From UBA3537 sp038106885 (GTDB lineage: Bacteria > Bacteroidota > Bacteroidia > Flavobacteriales > Flavobacteriaceae), in NCBI GenBank assembly GCA_038106885.1, contig JAYNFX010000004.1:1-61511 (forward strand): a DNA stretch of 61,511 nucleotides, given 5' to 3'. Under the pieces are notes generated by a model. That model had not been told where the DNA came from. It saw nothing but the letters and a program-made list of their open reading frames with translations, and made no database searches. Positions 16,418 to 23,788 of the stretch are shown here, piece by piece. The position numbers and the translations under genes were made by a program. Positions within the stretch are counted from its first letter, which is position 1, and each line of letters opens with the position of its first letter.

Positions 16418-16984
16418 ATGCTTGAGAAGATTTTAGAATTTGACCAAAGTTTATTGTTGTACTTAAATAATTTAGGAACTTCTAATTGGGATTCTTTTTG
16501 GTTTGCTGTTACAAATAAGCTTACGTTTATCCCTTTATATATTTTTCTTCTGTATTTAATGTTTAATAACCAGAACCGTAAGGCAATATTTTTGCTTGTT
16601 TTTATTTTAGTAATGATGATTACTTTTACAGATCAAGTAACTAATCTTTTTAAAGATGGTTTTGAAAGATTGAGACCATGTGCTGATGAAAAAATTTCCA
16701 ATCTCTTACGAATAGGAAATTGCCGTGGTTTTGGATTTTTTTCTGGTCATTCCTCAAATTCAATGTCTGCTGCGGTTTTTACTATTTTGTTCTTAAAATC
16801 TAGATATCGAAAAATTATATATTTAATGATTCCATGGAGTTTATTTGTTGGTTACAGCCGTATATATGTAGGTAAACACTTTCCAACAGATGTTTTATGT
16901 GGTTGGCTTTTTGGTGCTTTTGCTGGATTTCTTTTTTTCAACTTGTTCAAGCTATTAAAGAGAAGATTTATACAAGTCAACTAG
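16418..16984 (+). CDS. PAP2-family membrane phosphatase
   Basis: A 188-residue integral membrane protein with about five to six helices. It carries the complete phosphatidic-acid-phosphatase signature: KDGFERLRP (KX6RP) at about residues 83-91, FFSGHSSNSMSA (PSGH-like) near 109-120, and SRIYVGKHFPTDV (SRX5HX3D) near 149-161. Likely substrates are lipid phosphates or undecaprenyl pyrophosphate. An ATG at 16379 is in frame, but it lies inside the preceding gene, and the ATG at 16418 four bases after that gene's stop gives the normal N-terminus. The last 30 bases overlap the 3' end of meaB on the other strand. Confidence 0.9.
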   Translation: MLEKILEFDQSLLLYLNNLGTSNWDSFWFAVTNKLTFIPLYIFLLYLMFNNQNRKAIFLLVFILVMMITFTDQVTNLFKDGFERLRPCADEKISNLLRIGNCRGFGFFSGHSSNSMSAAVFTILFLKSRYRKIIYLMIPWSLFVGYSRIYVGKHFPTDVLCGWLFGAFAGFLFFNLFKLLKRRFIQVN

Positions 16985-18049
16985 AAATTTTGCTCCTTGA
17001 AATGGTGAGATTTTATTGTTCTTTACAAGCTTCATTTGTTGTTTAATAGCAGATTGAATTTTTTTATCTTCAAAAAAACTATTCTTTAACTGATTTTCAA
17101 TAGATTTCATCATCCAGAACGAATTTTGTTCAGCTCTATTTTTATTAAAGTATCCGTTTGATAGTGTTTTATTTTGATAGGATTTAATAATATTCCAGGC
17201 TTGTTCAATTCCAGTTTCATTTGTTGAGCTACAAAGTAAAACTTTTGGCTGCCAAAGTGATTCTTTTTCTTTGTAAAAATGTAAAGCATTTTTAAAATCA
17301 TTTAATGCAATTTTTGCAGCTATTTTGTTATCTCCATCCGCTTTATTAATTATAATTGCATCAGCCATCTCAATAACTCCTCTTTTTATACCTTGTAAGC
17401 CATCTCCAGCTCCAGGTAGTTTTAAAAGTAAAACGAAATCCACCATTTCACTAACTGAAATTTCATTTTGACCTACTCCAACAGTCTCAATAAAAATAAT
17501 TTCATAACCTGCAGCTTCACACAATATAATCGCTTCTCTTGTATACTGTCCGACCCCTCCCAAATTAGTTCTATTTGCACTTGGTCTAATAAACGCATTA
17601 TCTTGTTTTACTAACTTGGTCATTCTTGTTTTATCTCCCAAAATACTTCCGTTTGATATTTTGCTGCTTGGGTCAATTGCCAATACAGCTATTTTCTGAC
17701 CATTATTTGCAATCTTGTTACCTAATGATTCAATAAAGGTGCTTTTACCTACGCCAGGAACGCCGGTTATTCCCACTCTAAGGGTTTGCTTTTGTTTTTG
17801 ACTCAAACACTTATTAATTAATTCATTTGATAGTTTTCTATCTAATTCATTTTGACTTTCAATAAGTGTGATTCCAATGCTCAGTGAGGTTCTGTCACCT
17901 TTAGTTATATTTTCATATAAAGATTTTATATTGATCTCTTTTCTTCGATTTTTAATGGGCTTATTAGTTGTATTTTTTTTTGTAGAAGTAACATTTGATA
18001 CACCACTTTTTACTTTAATTCCAGTGATATTTACATTATTTTTTTTCAA
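16955..18049 (-). CDS. meaB: MeaB/ArgK-type GTPase chaperone of methylmalonyl-CoA mutase
   Basis: A 364-residue G3E-type GTPase. The P-loop GITGVPGVGKST lies at about residues 93-104; ILGDKTRM, SANRTNLGGVG, FIETVGVGQNE and the specificity motif INKADGDN follow. The protein loads and protects adenosylcobalamin in methylmalonyl-CoA mutase. The N-terminal 38 residues are basic and low-complexity. The start is TTG at 18049: no ATG or GTG occurs between the upstream in-frame stop and the conserved region. The mutase genes are not in the window, but a PduO-type cobalamin adenosyltransferase lies 4.6 kb further on the same strand. The 3' end overlaps the convergent PAP2 gene by 30 bases. Confidence 0.93.
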   Translation of the reverse strand: MKKNNVNITGIKVKSGVSNVTSTKKNTTNKPIKNRRKEINIKSLYENITKGDRTSLSIGITLIESQNELDRKLSNELINKCLSQKQKQTLRVGITGVPGVGKSTFIESLGNKIANNGQKIAVLAIDPSSKISNGSILGDKTRMTKLVKQDNAFIRPSANRTNLGGVGQYTREAIILCEAAGYEIIFIETVGVGQNEISVSEMVDFVLLLKLPGAGDGLQGIKRGVIEMADAIIINKADGDNKIAAKIALNDFKNALHFYKEKESLWQPKVLLCSSTNETGIEQAWNIIKSYQNKTLSNGYFNKNRAEQNSFWMMKSIENQLKNSFFEDKKIQSAIKQQMKLVKNNKISPFQGAKFLVDLYKSSL

Positions 18050-18101
18050 TTTATTATTTTTAGATACTGTAATTAAATTTTAATTCTTATAAAGTTAATG
18101 A

Positions 18102-18109
18102 TATTTTTG
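18102..18109 (+). promoter_or_regulatory. Candidate -7 box upstream of the M23-type gene
   Basis: TATTTTTG matches TAnnTTTG and would give a leader of about 37 bases before the ATG at 18152. It lies in the 102-base divergent gap shared with meaB. No -33 TTTG was found. Confidence 0.4.
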
Positions 18110-18151
18110 TCATTTACATCTAGGCAGTATTTTTAAAAAATTATTTTATTT

Positions 18152-18838
18152 ATGACGTTAATTGATGTTTTAAAAAATCAATCTGATCCAGTTAAATTAA
18201 TTGCACCTCATTTAAGTTTTGATTTTTACAAAAAAATAAACTTATCTGAAAACTATTTAAATATTAATTCAATTGACAGTAATTCATCTAGAAAACTAGC
18301 AATTCACATTAATGATTTTTTAGATCTTCATAATAAAAAAATTGCTTATGGTGGATATTTAGAAAAGAGATCTTTATACAAAAGAAGTTCTCATTTTGGT
18401 TCAGTAAATAAAAAAAATGAAAGAAATATCCATTTAGGTATTGATTTGTGGAGCAGTGCTGGTACTTTAGTTTTAGCTGCATTTAATGGAACAATACATA
18501 GTTTTAAAAACAATATTAACTTCGGCGATTATGGACCCACTATTATTTTAAAACATATGTTACAAGGAATTGAATTTTATACTCTTTATGGTCACCTTTC
18601 AAAAAATGATTTAAATTCGTTTAAAGAGGGAGATAAGATACTAGCAAGCTCAGTTATTGGATCTCTAGGCTCAATGAAAGAAAATGGGGATTATCCACCT
18701 CATTTACATTTTCAAATAATATTAGACATAGAGAACTTTTATGGAGATTATCCAGGTGTTTGTTCAGAAAATGACCTAAAATATTATTCTCAAAATTGTC
18801 CAGATCCAAATTTAGTACTAAAACTTTCTAGCTTTTAA
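18152..18838 (+). CDS. M23-type peptidase-domain protein without signal peptide
   Basis: A 228-residue protein whose second half is a LytM/M23 fold with zinc-ligand motifs HLGIDLW (His and Asp) near residues 94-100, LYGHLS near 148-153, and PPHLHFQ near 187-193, all intact. The C-terminal segment GDYPGVCSENDL and NCPDPNL marks a particular subfamily, related to M23 domains found fused to class III aminotransferases. There is no signal peptide or lipobox, so the protein appears cytosolic, which is unusual for M23 enzymes that cut peptidoglycan. The biological substrate is therefore unclear. Its 3' end overlaps secA, which is convergent, by 11 bases. Confidence 0.85.
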   Translation: MTLIDVLKNQSDPVKLIAPHLSFDFYKKINLSENYLNINSIDSNSSRKLAIHINDFLDLHNKKIAYGGYLEKRSLYKRSSHFGSVNKKNERNIHLGIDLWSSAGTLVLAAFNGTIHSFKNNINFGDYGPTIILKHMLQGIEFYTLYGHLSKNDLNSFKEGDKILASSVIGSLGSMKENGDYPPHLHFQIILDIENFYGDYPGVCSENDLKYYSQNCPDPNLVLKLSSF

Positions 18839-21800
18839 CAAGAACCCAGTCACCTTTATCAATCAATGGAAGCGCTTGTTTATATTTTAAGGTTTTACTT
18901 TCACCAGAAATTATATTTTTAATTGTAACTCGGTCATTACGCCCAATTTTTGGTTGTTCCCGCACAATAGTTTCAATACTTTGAGTTTTTCTTTGTGTAT
19001 TACCAGCAGCTCTTGCTTGAGCAGCACGCTCATCCATATTTGGTATTACATCTTTTGTAGTTTGAACCTTTTCTCTTCTTCTTGATTTTGCTTCCTTGAT
19101 TGTATTTGCAGTTTCTTGAGGTATTTCACCTTTAAATAAAAACGATATAACATCTTTATTTACTTGGTCTATCATATCTTTAAATAATTCAAAAGATTCA
19201 AATTTATAAATTAAAAGAGGATCTTTTTGTTCATGAACAGCCAACTGAACAGATTGTTTTAGCTCATCCATTTTTCTAAGATGGGTTTTCCAAGCGTCGT
19301 CAATAATTGCTAAAGATATATTTTTCTCAAAATCTGTTACTAGTTGTTTCCCATTTGTTTGATATGACTTTTCCAAATCTGTTATTACCTGAAGGGTTTT
19401 ATTACCATCTGTAAATGGTACTACAATCCTTTTGAATTTATCTCTTTGTGTTTCGTATACATTTTTAATTACTGGAAACGCTAAGTCAGCATTTCTTTCC
19501 ATTTTCGATTCATAGTGATCGAATGCATTTTTGTATACGATTTTGGTTATTTCTTGATTTGATTTACTTTCAAATTCAGACTTTGAAAAAGGCGAGCTCA
19601 TTGAAAAGTATCGAATTAATTCAAATTCAAAATTTTTGTAATCGTTGGCTGCCTTGTTAGATTCAGTGATAAGTTCAGCAGTGTCATAAACCATATTTGC
19701 TAGATCAACTCTTAATCTCTCACCGTTCAATGCATTATATCTTCTTTTGTAAACAACTTCACGCTGGGCATTCATCACATCATCATACTCAAGCAAACGT
19801 TTTCTGACGCCAAATTGGTTTTCTTCAACTTTTTTCTGAGCACGTTCTATTGATTTTGAAATCATTGAATGCTGTATAACTTCACCTTCTTTAAGCCCCA
19901 TTCGATCCATCATTTTAGCAATCCTTTCACTTCCAAATAATCTCATTAAGTTATCTTCAAGAGAAACATAAAATTGTGAGCTTCCAGGGTCACCTTGTCT
20001 TCCTGCTCTTCCTCTTAGCTGTCTATCAACTCTTCTAGAGTCGTGTCTTTCTGTTCCCACTATAGCAAGTCCTCCAGCTGTTTTTACTTCATCGGAAAGT
20101 TTAATATCGGTTCCTCTACCAGCCATATTTGTAGCTATGGTCACTTGACCTGGTTTTCCTGCTTCAGCAACAATATCAGCTTCTTTTTTGTGCAGCTTTG
20201 CATTGAGAACATTATGTGGTATTTTTCTAATACTAAGCATTTTGCCTAGTAATTCACTGATTTCTACGCTTGTTGTTCCAATTAGAACAGGTCTGCCAGC
20301 TTTAGACAAATTTGTTACTTCATCAATTACGGCATTGTATTTTTCTCTTTTAGTTTTATATACTAGGTCATCTCTATCATCTCTGGCAATCGGTTTGTTG
20401 GTTGGAATTTCAATTACATCTAACTTGTAGATTTCCCAAAATTCTCCAGCTTCAGTAACTGCTGTTCCAGTCATTCCTGACAATTTGCGATACATTCTGA
20501 AGTAGTTTTGTAAAGTGACTGTTGCAAATGTCTGTGTTGCGGCTTCAATTTTAACATTTTCCTTTGCCTCAATTGCTTGGTGGAGACCATCGCTATATCT
20601 TCTACCATCCATAATTCGCCCTGTTTGTTCATCAACAATCATTACCTTGTTATCCATAACAACATACTGAATATCTTTTTCAAATAAAGCGTAGGCTTTT
20701 AGTAATTGATTCATTGTGTGGATACGCTCAGATTTAATACCAAATTCTTTATATAAAATTTCTTTTAATTTAACTTCTTCCTCTTTTGGAAGGTTTTGAG
20801 CTTCAATCTTAGATATTTCCATACCCATTTCAGGCATTACAAAAAAATCTGGATTATCAGAGCCAGATAAATATTCCACTCCTTTATCAGAAAGTTCAAT
20901 CTGATTATTTTTCTCATCAATAACATAATACAGTTCTGCGTCAACTTGATGCATTTCTCTATTGTTGTCTTGCATGTAAAAGTTTTCTGTTTTCTGAAGT
21001 AACTGTTTAACCCCCTCTTCACTTAAGAATTTAATTAAAGCTTTATTTTTAGGCATACCTCTAAAAACACGTAAAAGTTTAAAACCTCCATCTTTTGAAT
21101 CTCCATTAGAAATACATTTTTTTGCATCAGCAAGAACATTAGTAAGATATTTTCTTTGAATACTGACAAGGTCTTGTATTTTAGGCTTCAGTTCCATGAA
21201 TTCATGTCTGTCACCTTGAGGCACCGGTCCTGAAATTATAAGTGGTGTTCTGGCATCGTCAATCAAAACAGAATCAATTTCATCGACAATCGCATAATGA
21301 TGAGGCTTTTGAACTAAATCATCAGTAGAGTGAGCCATGTTATCTCTTAAGTAATCAAACCCGAATTCATTATTTGTTCCATATGTAATATCTGCATTGT
21401 AAGCATTTTTACGTTCAGCAGAATTTGGTTTATAATAGTCTATACAATCAACACTAAGTCCATGAAATTGAAAAATTGGCGCCATCCATGCGCTGTCTCT
21501 TTTAGCTAAATAGTCATTTACAGTAACTAAATGTACACCTTTGCCAGTCAAAGCATTTAGGTAAACAGGTAATGTTGCAACTAATGTTTTACCTTCACCA
21601 GTTTGCATTTCTGATATTTTTCCTTGGTGCATTGCGATACCACCAATTAACTGGACGTCATAATGAATCATATCCCATGTGATTGGCTTACCTGCGGCAT
21701 CCCATGAATTTGACCAAAATGAATAGTCATTTTCAAGTCTAACATAATCTTTAGTACCAGCTAATTCACGATCAAAAGCATTTGCTTTTACCTTAATCTC

Positions 21801-22181
21801 ACTACTGTTAACGAAGCGCTTTGCAGTTTCTTTGACTACAGCGAACGCTTCTGGAAGTAATTCATTTAAAACGTTTTGAGTAGTTTCGTAAATAGAATCA
21901 TTTAATTCGTCTATTTTTTGATATATTTCTTCTTTACGATCAATATCATTTGAATCATTGGCTTCATTTTGTAATTTTAAAATAAGCTTTTCATCCTCAT
22001 CACAAGCTTCTTTAATTCTTTTTTTAAAAAAATGGGTTTTTGATCTAAGCTGATCATTAGATAGTGATGCAATGTTAGGCTCAAGTATTTTTATTTTATC
22101 AACAATTGGTAAAATTGACTTTACATCTTGTTTTGATTTATCTCCAATAAAAAGTTTTAAAACGGAGTTGATTATACTCAT
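18828..22181 (-). CDS. secA: Preprotein translocase ATPase SecA
   Basis: A 1117-residue SecA, longer than the roughly 900-residue E. coli protein. Walker A lies at EMQTGEGKT (about residues 191-199), about 90 residues later than in E. coli, because of Bacteroidota-type insertions at about residues 60-100 and 125-170. DEIDSVLIDDARTPLIISG holds the DEAD-like motif, and a further insertion of about 100 residues follows (about 325-430). Motifs VNDYLAKRDS, TNMAGRGTDI and RQLRGRAGRQGDPG are intact. The C-terminus ends with GRNDRVTIKNI and a small beta-rich segment, and lacks the cysteine-rich zinc motif used elsewhere for SecB or lipid binding. It drives post-translational export through SecYEG. 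A TATATTTG box lies 40 bases upstream. Confidence 0.97.
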   Translation of the reverse strand: MSIINSVLKLFIGDKSKQDVKSILPIVDKIKILEPNIASLSNDQLRSKTHFFKKRIKEACDEDEKLILKLQNEANDSNDIDRKEEIYQKIDELNDSIYETTQNVLNELLPEAFAVVKETAKRFVNSSEIKVKANAFDRELAGTKDYVRLENDYSFWSNSWDAAGKPITWDMIHYDVQLIGGIAMHQGKISEMQTGEGKTLVATLPVYLNALTGKGVHLVTVNDYLAKRDSAWMAPIFQFHGLSVDCIDYYKPNSAERKNAYNADITYGTNNEFGFDYLRDNMAHSTDDLVQKPHHYAIVDEIDSVLIDDARTPLIISGPVPQGDRHEFMELKPKIQDLVSIQRKYLTNVLADAKKCISNGDSKDGGFKLLRVFRGMPKNKALIKFLSEEGVKQLLQKTENFYMQDNNREMHQVDAELYYVIDEKNNQIELSDKGVEYLSGSDNPDFFVMPEMGMEISKIEAQNLPKEEEVKLKEILYKEFGIKSERIHTMNQLLKAYALFEKDIQYVVMDNKVMIVDEQTGRIMDGRRYSDGLHQAIEAKENVKIEAATQTFATVTLQNYFRMYRKLSGMTGTAVTEAGEFWEIYKLDVIEIPTNKPIARDDRDDLVYKTKREKYNAVIDEVTNLSKAGRPVLIGTTSVEISELLGKMLSIRKIPHNVLNAKLHKKEADIVAEAGKPGQVTIATNMAGRGTDIKLSDEVKTAGGLAIVGTERHDSRRVDRQLRGRAGRQGDPGSSQFYVSLEDNLMRLFGSERIAKMMDRMGLKEGEVIQHSMISKSIERAQKKVEENQFGVRKRLLEYDDVMNAQREVVYKRRYNALNGERLRVDLANMVYDTAELITESNKAANDYKNFEFELIRYFSMSSPFSKSEFESKSNQEITKIVYKNAFDHYESKMERNADLAFPVIKNVYETQRDKFKRIVVPFTDGNKTLQVITDLEKSYQTNGKQLVTDFEKNISLAIIDDAWKTHLRKMDELKQSVQLAVHEQKDPLLIYKFESFELFKDMIDQVNKDVISFLFKGEIPQETANTIKEAKSRRREKVQTTKDVIPNMDERAAQARAAGNTQRKTQSIETIVREQPKIGRNDRVTIKNIISGESKTLKYKQALPLIDKGDWVLVKS

Positions 22182-22220
22182 TGTTAAGTAATATTAATTG
22201 CATAGTGCAGTTAAGATGAT

Positions 22221-22228
22221 CAAATATA
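22221..22228 (-). promoter_or_regulatory. Promoter -7 box for secA
   Basis: The minus strand reads TATATTTG, an exact TAnnTTTG match, giving a leader of about 35 bases. The region between here and the terminator at 22262 is free of other features. Confidence 0.5.
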
Positions 22229-22261
22229 CGGCTTGTTCTTATTTTATTTTTGAATATTGAT

Positions 22262-22285
22262 AAAAAAAGTCTCCGATGAGACTTT
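22262..22285 (-). terminator. Rho-independent terminator of the DUF2795 gene
   Basis: Perfect 8-base stem AAAGTCTC/GAGACTTT with a CGAT loop (plus-strand order, 22266-22285). It reads on the minus strand into a run of seven T (22268-22262), five bases after the DUF2795 stop. It separates this gene from the secA promoter. Confidence 0.85.
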
Positions 22286-22289
22286 AAAA

Positions 22290-22511
22290 TTAATATTCAT
22301 CTTCATTCCAAAGGTAATCTTCGTCTGAAGGATAATCAGGCCAAATTTCTTGGATTGAGTCATAAGATTCACCTTCATCTTCAATAGCTTGTAAATTTTC
22401 AACAACTTCAAGAGGAGAGCCTGTTCTAATAGAGTAGTCAATTAATTCGTCTTTTGTTGCTGGCCATGGTGCATCACTTAAATAAGATGCAAGTTCAAGT
22501 GTCCAATACAT
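22290..22511 (-). CDS. DUF2795-family small protein
   Basis: A 73-residue acidic protein starting MYWTLELASYLSDAPWPATK, with PLEVVENLQAIEDEG, EIWPDYPSDEDYLWNEDEY at the end. I recognise it as a very conserved short protein of Bacteroidota carrying a DUF2795 domain; the function is unknown. An in-frame ATG at 22565 exists, but the extra 18 residues lack family similarity, and a TATTTTTG promoter box (22543-22536) falls inside that extension, so the start at 22511 is preferred. It is transcribed alone: a promoter lies just upstream and a clear terminator five bases downstream. Such strong isolation and conservation suggests a regulatory or housekeeping role. Confidence 0.88.
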   Translation of the reverse strand: MYWTLELASYLSDAPWPATKDELIDYSIRTGSPLEVVENLQAIEDEGESYDSIQEIWPDYPSDEDYLWNEDEY

Positions 22512-22535
22512 GTTTAATTGATTTAAATATTTTTG

Positions 22536-22543
22536 CAAAAATA
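22536..22543 (-). promoter_or_regulatory. Promoter -7 box for the DUF2795 gene
   Basis: The minus strand reads TATTTTTG, matching TAnnTTTG, with a predicted leader of about 20 bases to the ATG at 22511. It supports the shorter start for this gene. Confidence 0.5.
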
Positions 22544-22648
22544 AATTTTTACATGAAATGACCAAGAAAAAAATAAATTTTTAATTAACTATTTAGTATT
22601 ATAATTTTATATATGAAGATTTAAATTTTATATTAAATATACCATTGA

Positions 22649-23191
22649 CTATGGTATCCACTTTATTTCCTCAATATTTAGATCCAAAGTTATCTTTCTT
22701 GAGATTATAAAAAAATAGTCTGAAAGCCTGTTAATATACGATAAAATATTTTTATTAACTTCTTGATAATCATTAAGTTGTGATATTCTTCTTTCAGCTC
22801 TTCTTGAAGTAGTTCTGCATATATGGCAATAAGAAACTATCTTGTTTCCTCCTGGTATTATAAAATGAGTCATTGGTTTTAATTCGGAGCTAATAATATC
22901 AATTTTATTTTCTAAAAACTCAATATCCGAATCTAAAATAATGACCTTTGATTTTGTATTATCCTTGCAATCAGTGGCTAAAATTGCACCTATTTTAAAT
23001 AAAACTTTTTGTATTTCAATTAGTGAAAAATTAATTTTTTTATTTTCACTCAAATCTCTTAACATTCCTATATTTGAATTTAGCTCATCTATAGTACCAT
23101 ACGCTTCGACTCTTATATTATGTTTTTTCACTCTATCTCCTCCGTAGAGTGATGTAGTTCCATTGTCACCAGTTTTAGTGTAGATTTTCAT
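22649..23191 (-). CDS. Cob(I)alamin adenosyltransferase, PduO type
   Basis: A 180-residue enzyme that adenosylates cob(I)alamin with ATP to form coenzyme B12. The N-terminal ATP-binding motif is KIYTKTGDNGTTSLYGGDRV. It is followed by VEAYGTIDELNSNIG at about residues 27-41, and the helical core contains CHICRTTSRRAERR with the conserved Arg and Glu. An in-frame ATG at 23206 would add five residues; the ATG at 23191 gives the usual MKIYTKTGD start. It is the last gene of a leftward run with the PorV-like, DUF4105 and methyltransferase-like genes (36-base gap). It probably serves the same B12-dependent mutase as meaB. Confidence 0.93.
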   Translation of the reverse strand: MKIYTKTGDNGTTSLYGGDRVKKHNIRVEAYGTIDELNSNIGMLRDLSENKKINFSLIEIQKVLFKIGAILATDCKDNTKSKVIILDSDIEFLENKIDIISSELKPMTHFIIPGGNKIVSYCHICRTTSRRAERRISQLNDYQEVNKNILSYINRLSDYFFIISRKITLDLNIEEIKWIP

Positions 23192-23227
23192 GTCCTGTAA
23201 ATTCAAACCTGTTATAAATATAAAGCT

Positions 23228-23788
23228 TTATGGGCGAATTCTAAAATGCTCTTTTTGCTGTCTAGATTTGAAAAATAATATTCCCAAATTAAATATTTCC
23301 ATAGAGAGTTTGATCTTTTCTGACAAAATTAAATTATTCCAGTTTGAAATGTAATTTTTTGATTTTTGAAGGTCTTTAACTATGATTATTGTTTTACTGC
23401 TACAAGAGTTAATAATTTTAATCAATTTTTTATAATTGTAATTATCTAATTTTTTTATGATTAATATCGAGCTATTATGAATGTTTAAATTATTAACATT
23501 AGTTAATTTTTTTATTTTTTTATGACTCAATATGTTTTTTAATTTTTCGTCTAATTCTTCGTTAAAGTATATTTTATTTAATTCAAAATATTCTATGATC
23601 CTTAAAATTAGTTTATCCTGATTAGTACCCTTTTCTTTTGGACTTAGTTCCTCTGGTATATTTTTATTTTTTTTATCATAAATGCAGTCCCTGGTTAGCT
23701 TATAGACAAAGGGCGAGTGTATACCATGCAAATTTTTTGCCCTTAACCAAAAAAATATAAATCTAAATATTATATATGCTCTATTCAA
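23228..23788 (-). CDS. Degenerate class I methyltransferase-like protein
   Basis: A 186-residue protein with the terminal signatures of a Bacteroidota SAM-methyltransferase family but not its core. The N-terminus has RAKNLHGIHSPFVYKLTRDC, and the C-terminus has a WNNLI...KIKLSMEIFNLGILFF block ending in KEHFRIR. Between them, where relatives carry the glycine-rich SAM-binding motif after the YF segment, there is only an Asn/Ile/Lys-rich stretch (about residues 70-150) without a G-x-G loop, an acidic ribose-binding residue or an FDG-type motif. The protein is shorter than I would expect for the family (about 220-240). It starts with TTG and overlaps the DUF4105 stop by four bases. It is probably catalytically inactive, or a gene in decay that still has an open frame. 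Confidence 0.6.
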   Translation of the reverse strand: MNRAYIIFRFIFFWLRAKNLHGIHSPFVYKLTRDCIYDKKNKNIPEELSPKEKGTNQDKLILRIIEYFELNKIYFNEELDEKLKNILSHKKIKKLTNVNNLNIHNSSILIIKKLDNYNYKKLIKIINSCSSKTIIIVKDLQKSKNYISNWNNLILSEKIKLSMEIFNLGILFFKSRQQKEHFRIRP

